DNA of 64,000 nucleotides from Thalassoglobus sp. JC818 (GTDB lineage Bacteria; Planctomycetota; Planctomycetia; Planctomycetales; Planctomycetaceae), in the NCBI RefSeq assembly GCF_040717535.1, contig NZ_JBFEFI010000010.1, positions 62,001-126,000 of the forward strand, written 5' to 3'. The notes beneath the pieces are model-generated. The model ran no database searches. It was not told the origin of the DNA and saw only the letters and a program-made list of their open reading frames with translations. The translations under genes and the position numbers were made by a program. This document shows, piece after piece, positions 19,582-28,513 of the stretch. The number at the start of each line of letters is the position of its first letter. Within the stretch, counting starts at the first letter, position 1.

Positions 19582-21525
19582 ATGCTTGGCTCCATTCAAC
19601 AGATGATGAACGACCTGACGTTCCGACTCGCAGCGGTCTCTTTGATCGTCATCGGGATGAATACCCTGGCGAATGCCGAAGAGATTCGGACATGGCAAGA
19701 TGCGACCGGTCGCTTCAAAATTGAGGCCAAGTACGTCAGCACGGAAGGCAATATCGTCAAGCTCGAACGAGCTGACGGAAAGAGCATTGAGATTCCGATT
19801 TCGAAGCTCAGCAAAGAGGATCAGGACTACCTGGACGACTTGAAGAACAACCCGTTCAAAGTCGCTGAGGACGACAACCCATTCATGGTCAAGGAAGATC
19901 AACCCGGTCAGGCGGCGCCGGCTCCAAACCGATCCGGAGGGGTCCGCTCCGGATCGGTTGAGGTGACGGTCGACTGGGATCAGTCCGAACATATTGATGT
20001 CGGACTCGCTGGCGATGGCTGGGATTTCAGTGTCGAAGGGGATCAGGAACTCGACTTCATCCCTAAAAACGTCGGCCTTCCGTCTCGTCAGGAGTTTTTT
20101 GAAGGGATCAAAGGTCTCGCGATCAATACTGTCGCCCGCAAGGCTGTGGTTGGCTTTGTCGCTGATCGTCCAGGCGGAAAAGATGATGCTGTCACACGAC
20201 TGGTCGTCTGCGATTTGCAATCGGGTCGAAGCACGGGCGAAGTGACACACCCCGGGAATTTTGTGCCTCTCGCTCTTCACGACGACGGGGCCACCCTCCT
20301 GATGCGAACCACGAAGTTCGGATTTGGTAACAGCAACGAACTTCAATTGTGGAAGATTCAGGGACGCTCAATCGATGTCGAACGGATCGTGACTCCTCAT
20401 CAGGATGACTGGAAGAGCAACAACGATCTCAATTGGGCAGCATTCATCGACCGCGATACTTTTGTCACGAAGAGTTCCGGGGGCATCGTCGCGTTCTGGG
20501 ACATGAAGAGTTTCCAACCGATTTGTGATTTCAAAGTCGATGGCGGATCCCGCCCTGCTCTGTCCATCGATCGCAAAACCCTCGCGTTTTCAACCGGTGA
20601 AAAGATTGGCCTTTTCGACACACAAAGTCGTGAAGTCATCTGCCTGCAAAGCACTCCCCGCAAACTTCAGTGGCCGAATCTTGCGTTCAGCCCTTCCGGA
20701 AAACAACTCGGCTGTATCGCGTTCAATTCCATTCTCATCTGGAACACAGAAACAGGTGAGCTTTACCGAGACTTCGAAACTCCCGGGCTGAACATTAACG
20801 GCAAGCTGGAATTCTCCGATGAGGACTTCGTGCTCGCTGGCGGTCGCTATCTCATCGAGTTGGAAAACATGATTAAGCTCTGGGATTACGAAGGGGCTGG
20901 TTCAGTCGATGCGATCGGCGGGGTCACGTTTTTTGCAGTCAGCCCGCATAAGCAAGGCGGAGCTCTCATGCCCACACTGATTCCACACGATGCAGCGCTG
21001 GATGCTCTTGATGCTGCATTGAATCAGCCGGACCTGTTCATCTTCCGACAAGGATCATCTGTCCGGCTCGACCTGAACGGCATCTCTGGACAGCATCGCG
21101 CGGAAGTCGAAGCTGACCTCAGGAAGAAGCTCTCAGACCTCGACGTGCAGGTGACAGACTCTGCCCCGTTAACTATTAAGTGCACTGTGACGGGACCGAA
21201 ACAGGAGAAGATGACTTACACCCGATTCGGGACTTATACCGTTCAGGTTTACAACACGAAAATCGAATTCGTCTACGAAGGCAAAGTTGCCTGGCAGTCG
21301 TCGGGAACGAACATTCCACACTTTGTCCACATCGGTTCGGATGAAAACTTGGGCGACATTCTTCGCAAGAAGTCACAGCAGGCGGACTACAGCTTCTACA
21401 AGAATCTTGTTCTGCCGCGATTCCTTCAGAAACCGAGCGACGGAAGTCAGCAGAACAAGCGAGCCGGACAGACGATCGGGTCATCCAAAGTGGTTCCTGT
21501 CTCAAGCAATCGCCAGCGGCGATGA
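19582..21525 (+). CDS. Secreted SHD1-domain protein with WD40-like repeats
   Basis: 647 residues. A signal peptide ends near residue 33 (NTLANAEE). Next is an SLA1 homology domain 1 (about 34-86): RTWQDATGRFKIEAKYV, VKLERADGKSIEIPISKLS and EDQDYLDDL, a module found repeatedly in planctomycete secreted proteins. From about residue 165 to 470 the sequence has WD40/beta-propeller character (VGFVADRPGG, LQLWKIQG, VAFWDMKSF, LIWNTETGELYRDF, IKLWDYEG). The C-terminal 170 residues are unassigned. It probably acts outside the cytoplasm as a scaffold. The gene stands alone, on the same strand as rph. Confidence 0.82.
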   Translation: MLGSIQQMMNDLTFRLAAVSLIVIGMNTLANAEEIRTWQDATGRFKIEAKYVSTEGNIVKLERADGKSIEIPISKLSKEDQDYLDDLKNNPFKVAEDDNPFMVKEDQPGQAAPAPNRSGGVRSGSVEVTVDWDQSEHIDVGLAGDGWDFSVEGDQELDFIPKNVGLPSRQEFFEGIKGLAINTVARKAVVGFVADRPGGKDDAVTRLVVCDLQSGRSTGEVTHPGNFVPLALHDDGATLLMRTTKFGFGNSNELQLWKIQGRSIDVERIVTPHQDDWKSNNDLNWAAFIDRDTFVTKSSGGIVAFWDMKSFQPICDFKVDGGSRPALSIDRKTLAFSTGEKIGLFDTQSREVICLQSTPRKLQWPNLAFSPSGKQLGCIAFNSILIWNTETGELYRDFETPGLNINGKLEFSDEDFVLAGGRYLIELENMIKLWDYEGAGSVDAIGGVTFFAVSPHKQGGALMPTLIPHDAALDALDAALNQPDLFIFRQGSSVRLDLNGISGQHRAEVEADLRKKLSDLDVQVTDSAPLTIKCTVTGPKQEKMTYTRFGTYTVQVYNTKIEFVYEGKVAWQSSGTNIPHFVHIGSDENLGDILRKKSQQADYSFYKNLVLPRFLQKPSDGSQQNKRAGQTIGSSKVVPVSSNRQRR

Positions 21526-21747
21526 TTCATCGTTCTGACATTTGATTTGCGCTCTCCTTTCGGACAAGCACGAAGGTTTCTACACTCCTCGATTCTGCGG
21601 CACTTTGGGAACAGCTTCAGGACTCCTGCACACGAGTGCGTTGAGCGATCACGTCAATTTTCTACTGCGGTATGCTCAACCACTGCGTCGATCAGGAACT
21701 GTCAGCCGCTCCCGAATCAAACCAATCTGCGAATCGAATGAGTAGCT

Positions 21748-22479
21748 ATGTCACGTCACGATGGGCGCCGGCCCGATGAACTCCGCCCTGTTCAGATTGA
21801 ACGTCCTTACTTTGGATCAGCTCCGGGGAAGGTTCTCATCAGTGCTGGCCAGACAACGATTCTTTGTTCTGCCAGCCTCAGCGAAGACCTTCCTCCCTGG
21901 AAGCTGAACAGCGAGAATCCCACCGGATGGGTTTCCGCCGAATACAACATGCTTCCCGGAAGTACGTCTCCTCGCAAATCGCGACGCACCGATGGACGCG
22001 GCACCGAAATTCAACGCCTGATCGGTCGCAGCTTGCGAGCTGTCATCGATTTCAAAGCTCTCGGCCCACGCATGATCACCGTCGACTGCGATGTCATTCA
22101 GGCAGACGGCGGAACCCGAACGCTCAGCATTACAGGCGGCTTCATCGCACTCGTTGATGCCGTGCGGAGCGTTGAAGATCCAACCTTCGATCCGAATGCC
22201 GTCTTTCTCAACTCAGTCGCAGCTGTGAGCGTGGGTGTCGTCGAAGGCGTGCCTGTTCTCGACCTCGACTATCCCGAAGACAGCACCGCTCATGTCGACA
22301 TGAACGCTGTAATGACCGGGGACGGCAATATCATCGAAATTCAGGGAACCGCAGAGCGATCAGTTTTTTCTCGCGAACAACTCAATCAACAACTCGACTT
22401 CGCAGCCGCAGGAATCGAGGAACTGACGCGTATTCAGCAGACCGCACTTGGCGAAGACTGGCCGATCGCAACTCGTTAG
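21748..22479 (+). CDS. rph: Ribonuclease PH
   Basis: 243 residues, the usual length. RNase PH trims tRNA 3' ends with phosphate. Family signatures include [17 protein letters not shown] at the N-terminus, [18 protein letters not shown], the phosphate-binding arginines in [37 protein letters not shown] and the C-terminal [21 protein letters not shown]. It is cytosolic and forms hexameric rings in known members. The common partner rdgB (ITPase) is not next to it here. Confidence 0.96.
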   Translation: MSRHDGRRPDELRPVQIERPYFGSAPGKVLISAGQTTILCSASLSEDLPPWKLNSENPTGWVSAEYNMLPGSTSPRKSRRTDGRGTEIQRLIGRSLRAVIDFKALGPRMITVDCDVIQADGGTRTLSITGGFIALVDAVRSVEDPTFDPNAVFLNSVAAVSVGVVEGVPVLDLDYPEDSTAHVDMNAVMTGDGNIIEIQGTAERSVFSREQLNQQLDFAAAGIEELTRIQQTALGEDWPIATR

Positions 22480-22705
22480 GACGCGACGATTTCGTCACTT
22501 TCTTGATGACGAACCTAGCCCCGGATCTGACGGTTGATCGCGAATTCGTCTGTGTTTTCCGAGATGGAGTCTGTTCAAAGACCCGTCTGGACACAACTTT
22601 CGATAGCTGATAGAAACCTGAAGCCGAATTGGATGTTTTCTGCAAAAACGAGGAGATTGTGTACTGACTGGATGTCAGGCAGGTTTTCTCGGCAGGAAAT
22701 CCAGT

Positions 22706-22720
22706 TCTCTCTCTCTCTCT
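22706..22720 (+). repeat. (TC)n dinucleotide run upstream of a secreted-protein gene
   Basis: About seven uninterrupted TC units, 35 bp upstream of the ATG at 22755 and within its probable leader. Such runs can vary in length by slippage, so it could tune expression, but no direct sign of that is visible. Confidence 0.6.
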
Positions 22721-22754
22721 TCTATCAACTCCAGATCAGCACACGGAGGGTGTT

Positions 22755-23816
22755 ATGGTCGCGAGATTGTTTCTGTCTCTGATGACATTGGCATTTTGCA
22801 CGTCGATTTTGGGTTCATCTGCGAACGCCGCAAGCATCGAAGCGGATCCCGGAAAAAAATATGAGCTGACGAAAAATCGCGGCCCATGGATGATCAGCGT
22901 CGCGACATTTCACTCTGCATCGCCTGACGGTGTCACTCGCAAAGGGAAGTCTCCTGAAGAGGCTGCACACGAGTTGATCATCGAACTCCGCAAGCTGGGC
23001 ATGCCAGCTTACATGTATGTTCATGATCCTGACCAGCAGCGAGTGACAGTCAAAGATGTGCTCGGCCGCGAAGAGTACAAGAAAAACCTGCGACGCATTC
23101 GTTCCGTTCTGGTCATCGCTGGCAACTACGATGACATCGACGACAAACTCGCTCAGGACTCATTGAAATGGGTGAAGAAACTTAACCCAGAGTGTCTGCA
23201 GACCGGTGTTGTTTTCCAGGCGACCGAAGCACGTCCAACTCCGCTCAGTGGGGCATTTCTGACGATCAATCCGCTTCTCTCCCCTGAAGAAGTTCAGCAG
23301 AACCGACAAGATCCGCTGCTGGTTCGCCTGAACAGCGGACAGGAGCATTCGCTGTACGATAATCCCGGCGAGTACACTCTCGTCGTCAAACGCTTCCTCG
23401 GCAAAAGCGCGACCGTCAAACCGGGTGACAAACTCCCTTCTATCACTCAGTTTCTGAAGGACAACGACCTCGATGACGCTGGGGAGTCGGCTCAGGAACT
23501 CGTGACAATTCTTCGTGGTCGCTACGACGAAGGCTTGAACAAGTCTCCCGGAATCTTGAACGAAGTCGAAGCGTACGTTTGGCACGATCGACATGAGTCG
23601 TTTGTGAGCGTTGGATCGTTCAGTTCTCCGAATGACCCAGCGATCAAAAAGTACATGGAAGCTTTCAGCCCACGTCTTGTGACATTCGACAATGGAGCCC
23701 AGAACTTCCAGCCGGTCCATCTTTCGATCGCCGGATTCGGGAAAAATCGCAATGAAACTCGTCTGTTCGTCTTCGATCCTGAACCGCAAGTCATTCGTGT
23801 TCCGAAAAAGCGATAG
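22755..23816 (+). CDS. Secreted protein of unknown function
   Basis: 353 residues with GGAGG just upstream of the ATG. A signal peptide covers about 1-25 (ending SSANAAS). The mature part starts with PWMISVATFHS followed by an EEAAHELIIELRKLGMPAYMYVHD segment, which looks like a SPOR-type repeat (a beta strand, helix, strand unit that in other proteins binds peptidoglycan). The middle has VLVIAGNYDDIDD and LLVRLNSGQEHSLYDN. I do not recognise a catalytic motif. It ends in a strong terminator. It may be a periplasmic or cell-surface protein conserved in planctomycetes. Confidence 0.75.
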   Translation: MVARLFLSLMTLAFCTSILGSSANAASIEADPGKKYELTKNRGPWMISVATFHSASPDGVTRKGKSPEEAAHELIIELRKLGMPAYMYVHDPDQQRVTVKDVLGREEYKKNLRRIRSVLVIAGNYDDIDDKLAQDSLKWVKKLNPECLQTGVVFQATEARPTPLSGAFLTINPLLSPEEVQQNRQDPLLVRLNSGQEHSLYDNPGEYTLVVKRFLGKSATVKPGDKLPSITQFLKDNDLDDAGESAQELVTILRGRYDEGLNKSPGILNEVEAYVWHDRHESFVSVGSFSSPNDPAIKKYMEAFSPRLVTFDNGAQNFQPVHLSIAGFGKNRNETRLFVFDPEPQVIRVPKKR

Positions 23817-23832
23817 ACTCAGAAATCAAAAC

Positions 23833-23867
23833 AAGATCCTCGCCCCACTTGGGACGAGGATCTTTTC
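23833..23867 (+). terminator. Intrinsic terminator
   Basis: AAGATCCTCG (23833-23842) pairs with CGAGGATCTT (23855-23864), extended inward by CCC/GGG, followed by TTCATTT. It lies 16 bp past the stop of the secreted-protein gene. Copy C of the stop-fused repeat begins immediately after it. Confidence 0.88.
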
Positions 23868-23870
23868 ATT

Positions 23871-23974
23871 TAGAGCGATTTAAAATTTAGTTTGCACTGA
23901 CTCGAACGAGTTAACTCAGCGTCTTCATGAACGCGACCGCGCAAGCGAGTCCACAGTGAAGAGCCACTTGCTTA
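23871..23974 (-). repeat. Stop-fused dispersed repeat, copy C (full length, diverged)
   Basis: About 104 bp that aligns along both ends with copy B (59238-59342). The left end TAGAGCGATTT...TTTGCAC compares with TAGAGCATTTT...GTGCAC. The right end has GCAAGCGAGTCCACAG and GAGCCACTTGCTTAG against GCAAGCGAGTGCACAG and GAGCAACTTGCTCTAG. The centre is more diverged. Its right end overlaps the stop codon (TAA, complement of 23972-23974) of the HtrA-like gene. Confidence 0.75.
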
Positions 23975-24982
23975 GTCGACGATCAACGGGATCGTCATGA
24001 TCTCTTCATCTCTGATCAGTCGAACTTCGAGTTCCTCTCTCGAAGACACCTGCACCAGAATTCGATGGATGTCGTCAATGTTTTCGGTGATCCGATCATT
24101 GATCGACACGATCCAGTCTCCTCGTCGGATTCCAGCTCGTCCTGCTGCTCCATTCGTGTCAAAGTCAACAACTTCCACGACAGACGGGGAGAGAAGATCG
24201 AACTCCCGAACCATGGAGCGAGGGAGATGCCGAATTCGCGCTGTCACGCCCAGCTGCCGACGTCGAACTTCTCCATGCTGCAGAAGTTCACCGATCACCC
24301 ACTGAACGGTCGCGCTTGAAACAGCGAATCCCAAGCCTTGGGCATTCTGAACAATGGCTGTGTTCACCCCCACCACTCGTCCCCGTGAATCAACCAGCGG
24401 ACCGCCACTATTCCCCGGATTGATGGGAGCAGCATGCTGTATGATGTTCTCGATCAGTCGACCATCGCTGCCGCGCATGTTCCTTCCGAGAGCACTGACG
24501 ACGCCGGTTGAAACTGTCGAATGCAGCCCCAAGGGACTGCCCATCGCAATGACAAGTTGTCCCACTTTGAGAGCTTCCGAATCGCCGATAGCTGCATATG
24601 GGAAATCACTGGACTCCAACCGCAACAAAGCTAAGTCAGTCGCTGGATCATTACCAACGAGGACCGCTTCCACACGATCCCCGTCGATCGTCTCCGCAAC
24701 CATTTTCTGGATTCCGTCGACGACGTGACTGTTCGTGACTGCGTACCCGTCGGGAGTGATCAGAAAGCCGGACCCATTTCCCTGCTGGCCGTTGCGGTGC
24801 TGTCCCCACAGACTCACGACAGCTGGGGAAACCATTTCAACAACGCCCACAACAGCTGCTGAGTACGCGTCCAGAACGTCAGAATTCTCGACAGGCGCGG
24901 TATTCGGAGAAGGTCCGGAACTTCCTTGCGGCTGGCCGTCAGAAGAGACCGTCCGCAGCAAATATTGATTCAACCAGTTCAT
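23972..24982 (-). CDS. HtrA/DegP-family serine protease, without signal peptide
   Basis: 336 residues from the ATG at 24982, fixed by a strong AGGAGG upstream; an in-frame start at 25072 lacks one. The trypsin-like domain has all three catalytic residues: His86 (TNSHVVDG), Asp116 (NDPATDLALLRL) and Ser192 (NPGNSGGPL). A PDZ domain follows (about 235-336; GAAGRAGIRRGDWIVSIND). The usual TDA before INPGNSGG reads HAAP here. No signal peptide or membrane helix is seen at the N-terminus, so it probably works in the cytoplasm, unlike most HtrA proteases. The stop codon lies inside copy C of the dispersed repeat. Confidence 0.9.
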   Translation of the reverse strand: MNWLNQYLLRTVSSDGQPQGSSGPSPNTAPVENSDVLDAYSAAVVGVVEMVSPAVVSLWGQHRNGQQGNGSGFLITPDGYAVTNSHVVDGIQKMVAETIDGDRVEAVLVGNDPATDLALLRLESSDFPYAAIGDSEALKVGQLVIAMGSPLGLHSTVSTGVVSALGRNMRGSDGRLIENIIQHAAPINPGNSGGPLVDSRGRVVGVNTAIVQNAQGLGFAVSSATVQWVIGELLQHGEVRRRQLGVTARIRHLPRSMVREFDLLSPSVVEVVDFDTNGAAGRAGIRRGDWIVSINDRITENIDDIHRILVQVSSREELEVRLIRDEEIMTIPLIVD

Positions 24983-25252
24983 CGTGTTTTCCTCCTGCTT
25001 GAGACTGCAAGAATCGTATGCATCGGAAACTGGAGGTCCAGCTTGGAGCCGTCGGTCCAAATGTCGAATCACAGCTACAATTCACCTCACCTGATGAAAC
25101 ACTTGTCAACGTAACCTTGCCTTAACACGATCTTTACACTGAGTCCCTTCTGGTCGCAGATTCACTTGGGTAGACTCTTTTGCTGTTGGCAATCAGAAGA
25201 GATTGCTCCCCTCGCCACTTGCTCGCACACTCGAAACGGTCCCCTGACTATC

Positions 25253-28200
25253 GTGAGATCTGTCGCCAAAGAAGCTGTTGTTCCTCCGCTCGTTGTTGCA
25301 ACATTACTGACCTGTTCGGGTGCCTGTGCACTCGTTTTTCAAGTCGTGTGGATTCGCGAACTTCGATTGATTTTCGGCGCGACAACCTCCGCCTCAGCTG
25401 CGGTCCTGGCGATCTTCATGGGAGGACTGGGGCTCGGTAACTTTTTGCTTGGTCGCCGCATCGATCGTAACCCAGCTCCGCTCAGAGTGTATGGAAGATT
25501 GGAAGCTGGCATTGCTCTCTCAGCTGCCATCAGCCCGCTACTGATTGAACTATCACGCTCGATATATCTGGGCCTCGGAGGGCAAGCGACACTCGGATTT
25601 CCGACGGCGACAGGGCTCCGACTTCTGTTCTCCACTCTGATCCTTGGTGTTCCCACAATCTTGATGGGAGGGACGCTCCCCGCCGCAGCGAAAGCTGTCT
25701 CCTCGCCGAAAGACCCTTATCGACGCGGAGTCGCGCTCGTTTACGGAATGAACACGCTCGGTGCTGTACTCGGTGCGGGGATTGCGAACTTTTACCTTCT
25801 GGAAGCATGGGGAGGGCGCTGGACACTCTGGACAGCGTGCGTTTTCAATGCTGGACTCGCGAGTGTGGCACTGCTCCTCTCCGCTCGTTATTCGAAAGCT
25901 CCAGTTGAAGAACACCCACAGGAAGTTGATAGAACAACGACGGATTCGACTACAAAAGAAGCGACCTCCAGCCAATTTGTGACCGTCTGCCTCACATCTG
26001 GTTTTGTCGGCTGTGTTTTCTTTCTGATGGAATTGGTCTGGTACCGCATGCTTGGCCCACTGCTTGGCGGAACGACCTACACCTTCGGACTCATTCTCTG
26101 CCTGGCCCTCTTGGGAATCGGGATCGGCGGTGCTGCCTATTCACTCTTAGCACGCTGGATCAGGCCGACGCATCGACTGCTGGCTTTAACCTGCGCTCTC
26201 GAAGCCTTCTTCATCGCACTCCCATTCTTCTATGGAGACCGCATCGCCCTGTGGGTTTTGGAACAGCAACAGCAGGGAGTCGACACCTTCTCTGAACAAG
26301 TCTGGAACTGGTTTCAAATCGGCGGCTTCGTCATTCTGCCCCCAGCGATCATTTCAGGGTTTCAATTTCCTGTATTGATTGCAGTCGCTGGGACTGGTCG
26401 TGAAAACGTGGGTCGCCAAGTCGGGCTGACCTTCGCTGCGAATACATTGGGTGCGATTTGCGGATCGCTCGCCGGCGGCTTTCTCCTGCTTCCTTTGCTC
26501 ACAGCTCCCGGGTTGTGGATTGTCTGTATCTGGATTCTGATCGGACTCACCTGTTTGCTCGCATTGGCCGGTCGACGAGAGGAAGGAGTTTGGCTCAGCC
26601 CTGCGGTTGTCACGACACTACTAGCTGGCTGTGCAACGCTGTTCATTGGACCAACCGCCGTCTGGAGACACTCCGGGATCGGAGCTGGCCGCGCTGAGCT
26701 GAACGGAACCGGACAAAACGCGGAACAGCGATTCATCAACGAAAAGCGTCGACAAACACTTTGGGAGGGAGAAGGACTCGAATCGAGTGTGGCTGTCACT
26801 GCGACCGACAGCCTCGCCTTCCTGGTAAACGGTAAGAGCGACGGGAACGCCTATGGTGACGCGGGGACACAGATCGGTCTCGGATTGATTGGCCCACTCC
26901 TGCATCCCGACCCTCAACGCGGACTCGTGATCGGTCTTGGAACTGGCGAGTCCGCAGGATGGCTGGCAGACTGCCGCAGCATGAAATCCGTCGATGTGAT
27001 CGAACTCGAACCGATCATCATGTTCATGGCCGAACTCTGCACTCCGATGAATCGAGACGTCCTCAACAATCCGAAAATTCATATCGAATTCAACGACGCT
27101 CGCGAGTTCCTTCTGACCACGCCCAATGAGTACGACCTCATCGTCTCAGAGCCGTCGAACCCATACCGGGCAGGCATTGCGAATCTCTACACGCGTGAAT
27201 TCTACGAATCCGCCGTTGCCCGATTGTCGAGCGACGGTCTGTTTCTTCAATGGCTTCAGGGGTACGAAGTCGATCCACGCACGGTGAAGTCCGTCCTGAC
27301 AACGCTGCGCTCGGTCTTCCCTTCTATACAGATCTGGAGAACGAAATCGCGAGACCTGGTTCTCGTCTGCGGTCAATCGAAAGACAGTTTCTCTTTTGAA
27401 CGCGAACAACTCATCGAACGTCTTCAGGACCCGACGCTGTCGGAAGGACTTCAGAAAGCCTGGCGAGTGACTGACCTCGACGGTGTCCTCGCTCATTATG
27501 TGGGCGGCGATGATGCAATTGATGCCTTTCTCGATGGAAGTAATGAATTACTCAACACCGACGATCGAAATCTCCTCGAGTATGCTTTCGCTTTAACGGT
27601 TGGAAAGTCGACTCGATTTTCCATCCACGAACTGCATCAGCTATCCGACCAGTCCGGTCATCCGTTTCCGATTTCCGTTGACGATGAGCAGAAAGAGACC
27701 ATCGCTCGACGTCAACTCGCGATGTTACTTCACCTTGGAGGCGAGATTCCAACAGATGAAGAACCCGAATCTGTCGATCCTGATCGCGTCGCAGCATACC
27801 GAGCATATCTCGATGAAGACTACGAGGAAGCCGCGAAGTACTTTGATCAAACCGAACCGGATTTGTCCTGCCCGATCGACACTCTTATCTGCGCGCATTC
27901 CATGGCAGAAACCGGTCGAGAAATTGAAGAGGAAGTGCTCGCAGCAGTTCGCGATCAAAACGAAACCGAAGCTGCGGCAATTGAAGCCATCTCTGCATGG
28001 CACCGAGGTGAGCAGGAAGACTCGATCGAGCATATGGTCGCAGCGTTCGAAAGACTGCGTCAGAATCCTTGGGGAAGTTGGTACCTCTTCGACTCGCTGA
28101 TTCGCCTGTCAGGACGTGCTGGGCAAGTGAGTCCACAAGCAGCGGAGACAATCTTCGCTGAACTCGAAGAGCCGTTTTCGATGTTTCGTCTCGAAGATAA

Positions 28201-28411
28201 GCGTCTCCTCTTGCGATACCTCGCTTCGGAATCTCTATCGCCCGACAAAACAGTCATCGCTTTAGAAGCATTGGAGCCGAACGTCCCATGGATCGGCTGG
28301 CTGCTCGAGAACCGCGCTCGTGTTTATGAGTCGGTCAATCATCCACTCTCACGGTCGGCAGCCGGAGACCTTCAACAATTCCAATACTCCGAACCTGCAG
28401 ATCGTCGGTGA
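25253..28411 (+). CDS. Fused membrane-transporter-like/spermidine-synthase-like protein
   Basis: 1052 residues from the proposed GTG at 25253 (VRSVAKEAVV); a TTG at 25166 is also in frame. The N-terminal half (to about 475) has a dozen or more hydrophobic helices with GYGMNTLGAVLGAG-like and FAANTLGAICGSLAGGF segments, repeated as two halves. The next part is a spermidine-synthase-type Rossmann methyltransferase fold: VIGLGTGESAGWLAD (near 560), VDVIELEPIIM and IVSEPSNPYRAGIANL (near 632). The last 270 residues are helical and acidic, TPR-like (for example AAYRAYLDEDYEEAAKYFDQ). Fused proteins of this type are widespread, but their reaction has not been settled; polyamine synthesis is not certain. 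Confidence 0.82.
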   Translation: MRSVAKEAVVPPLVVATLLTCSGACALVFQVVWIRELRLIFGATTSASAAVLAIFMGGLGLGNFLLGRRIDRNPAPLRVYGRLEAGIALSAAISPLLIELSRSIYLGLGGQATLGFPTATGLRLLFSTLILGVPTILMGGTLPAAAKAVSSPKDPYRRGVALVYGMNTLGAVLGAGIANFYLLEAWGGRWTLWTACVFNAGLASVALLLSARYSKAPVEEHPQEVDRTTTDSTTKEATSSQFVTVCLTSGFVGCVFFLMELVWYRMLGPLLGGTTYTFGLILCLALLGIGIGGAAYSLLARWIRPTHRLLALTCALEAFFIALPFFYGDRIALWVLEQQQQGVDTFSEQVWNWFQIGGFVILPPAIISGFQFPVLIAVAGTGRENVGRQVGLTFAANTLGAICGSLAGGFLLLPLLTAPGLWIVCIWILIGLTCLLALAGRREEGVWLSPAVVTTLLAGCATLFIGPTAVWRHSGIGAGRAELNGTGQNAEQRFINEKRRQTLWEGEGLESSVAVTATDSLAFLVNGKSDGNAYGDAGTQIGLGLIGPLLHPDPQRGLVIGLGTGESAGWLADCRSMKSVDVIELEPIIMFMAELCTPMNRDVLNNPKIHIEFNDAREFLLTTPNEYDLIVSEPSNPYRAGIANLYTREFYESAVARLSSDGLFLQWLQGYEVDPRTVKSVLTTLRSVFPSIQIWRTKSRDLVLVCGQSKDSFSFEREQLIERLQDPTLSEGLQKAWRVTDLDGVLAHYVGGDDAIDAFLDGSNELLNTDDRNLLEYAFALTVGKSTRFSIHELHQLSDQSGHPFPISVDDEQKETIARRQLAMLLHLGGEIPTDEEPESVDPDRVAAYRAYLDEDYEEAAKYFDQTEPDLSCPIDTLICAHSMAETGREIEEEVLAAVRDQNETEAAAIEAISAWHRGEQEDSIEHMVAAFERLRQNPWGSWYLFDSLIRLSGRAGQVSPQAAETIFAELEEPFSMFRLEDKRLLLRYLASESLSPDKTVIALEALEPNVPWIGWLLENRARVYESVNHPLSRSAAGDLQQFQYSEPADRR

Positions 28412-28465
28412 ATGCAACTGTGCGACCTTCTTCATGGAGCATGTCAGGCGTTGATGTCGCGACGT

Positions 28466-28513
28466 TAGAGCATTTTCTGATTTTGTGTGCACAGGAAAGA
28501 GCAACTTGCTCTA
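28466..28513 (-). repeat. Stop-fused dispersed repeat, copy A (48-bp internally deleted form)
   Basis: 48 bp reading TAGAGCATTTTCTG, then ATTTTGTGTGCACAGG, then AAAGAGCAACTTGCTCTA. The first and last 27 bp are identical to the two ends of the 105-bp copy B, merged at a single GTGCAC. It is therefore copy B with the 57 bp between two GTGCAC hexamers removed. The right end supplies the stop codon (TAG, complement of 28511-28513) of the outer-membrane-protein gene. Confidence 0.85.
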
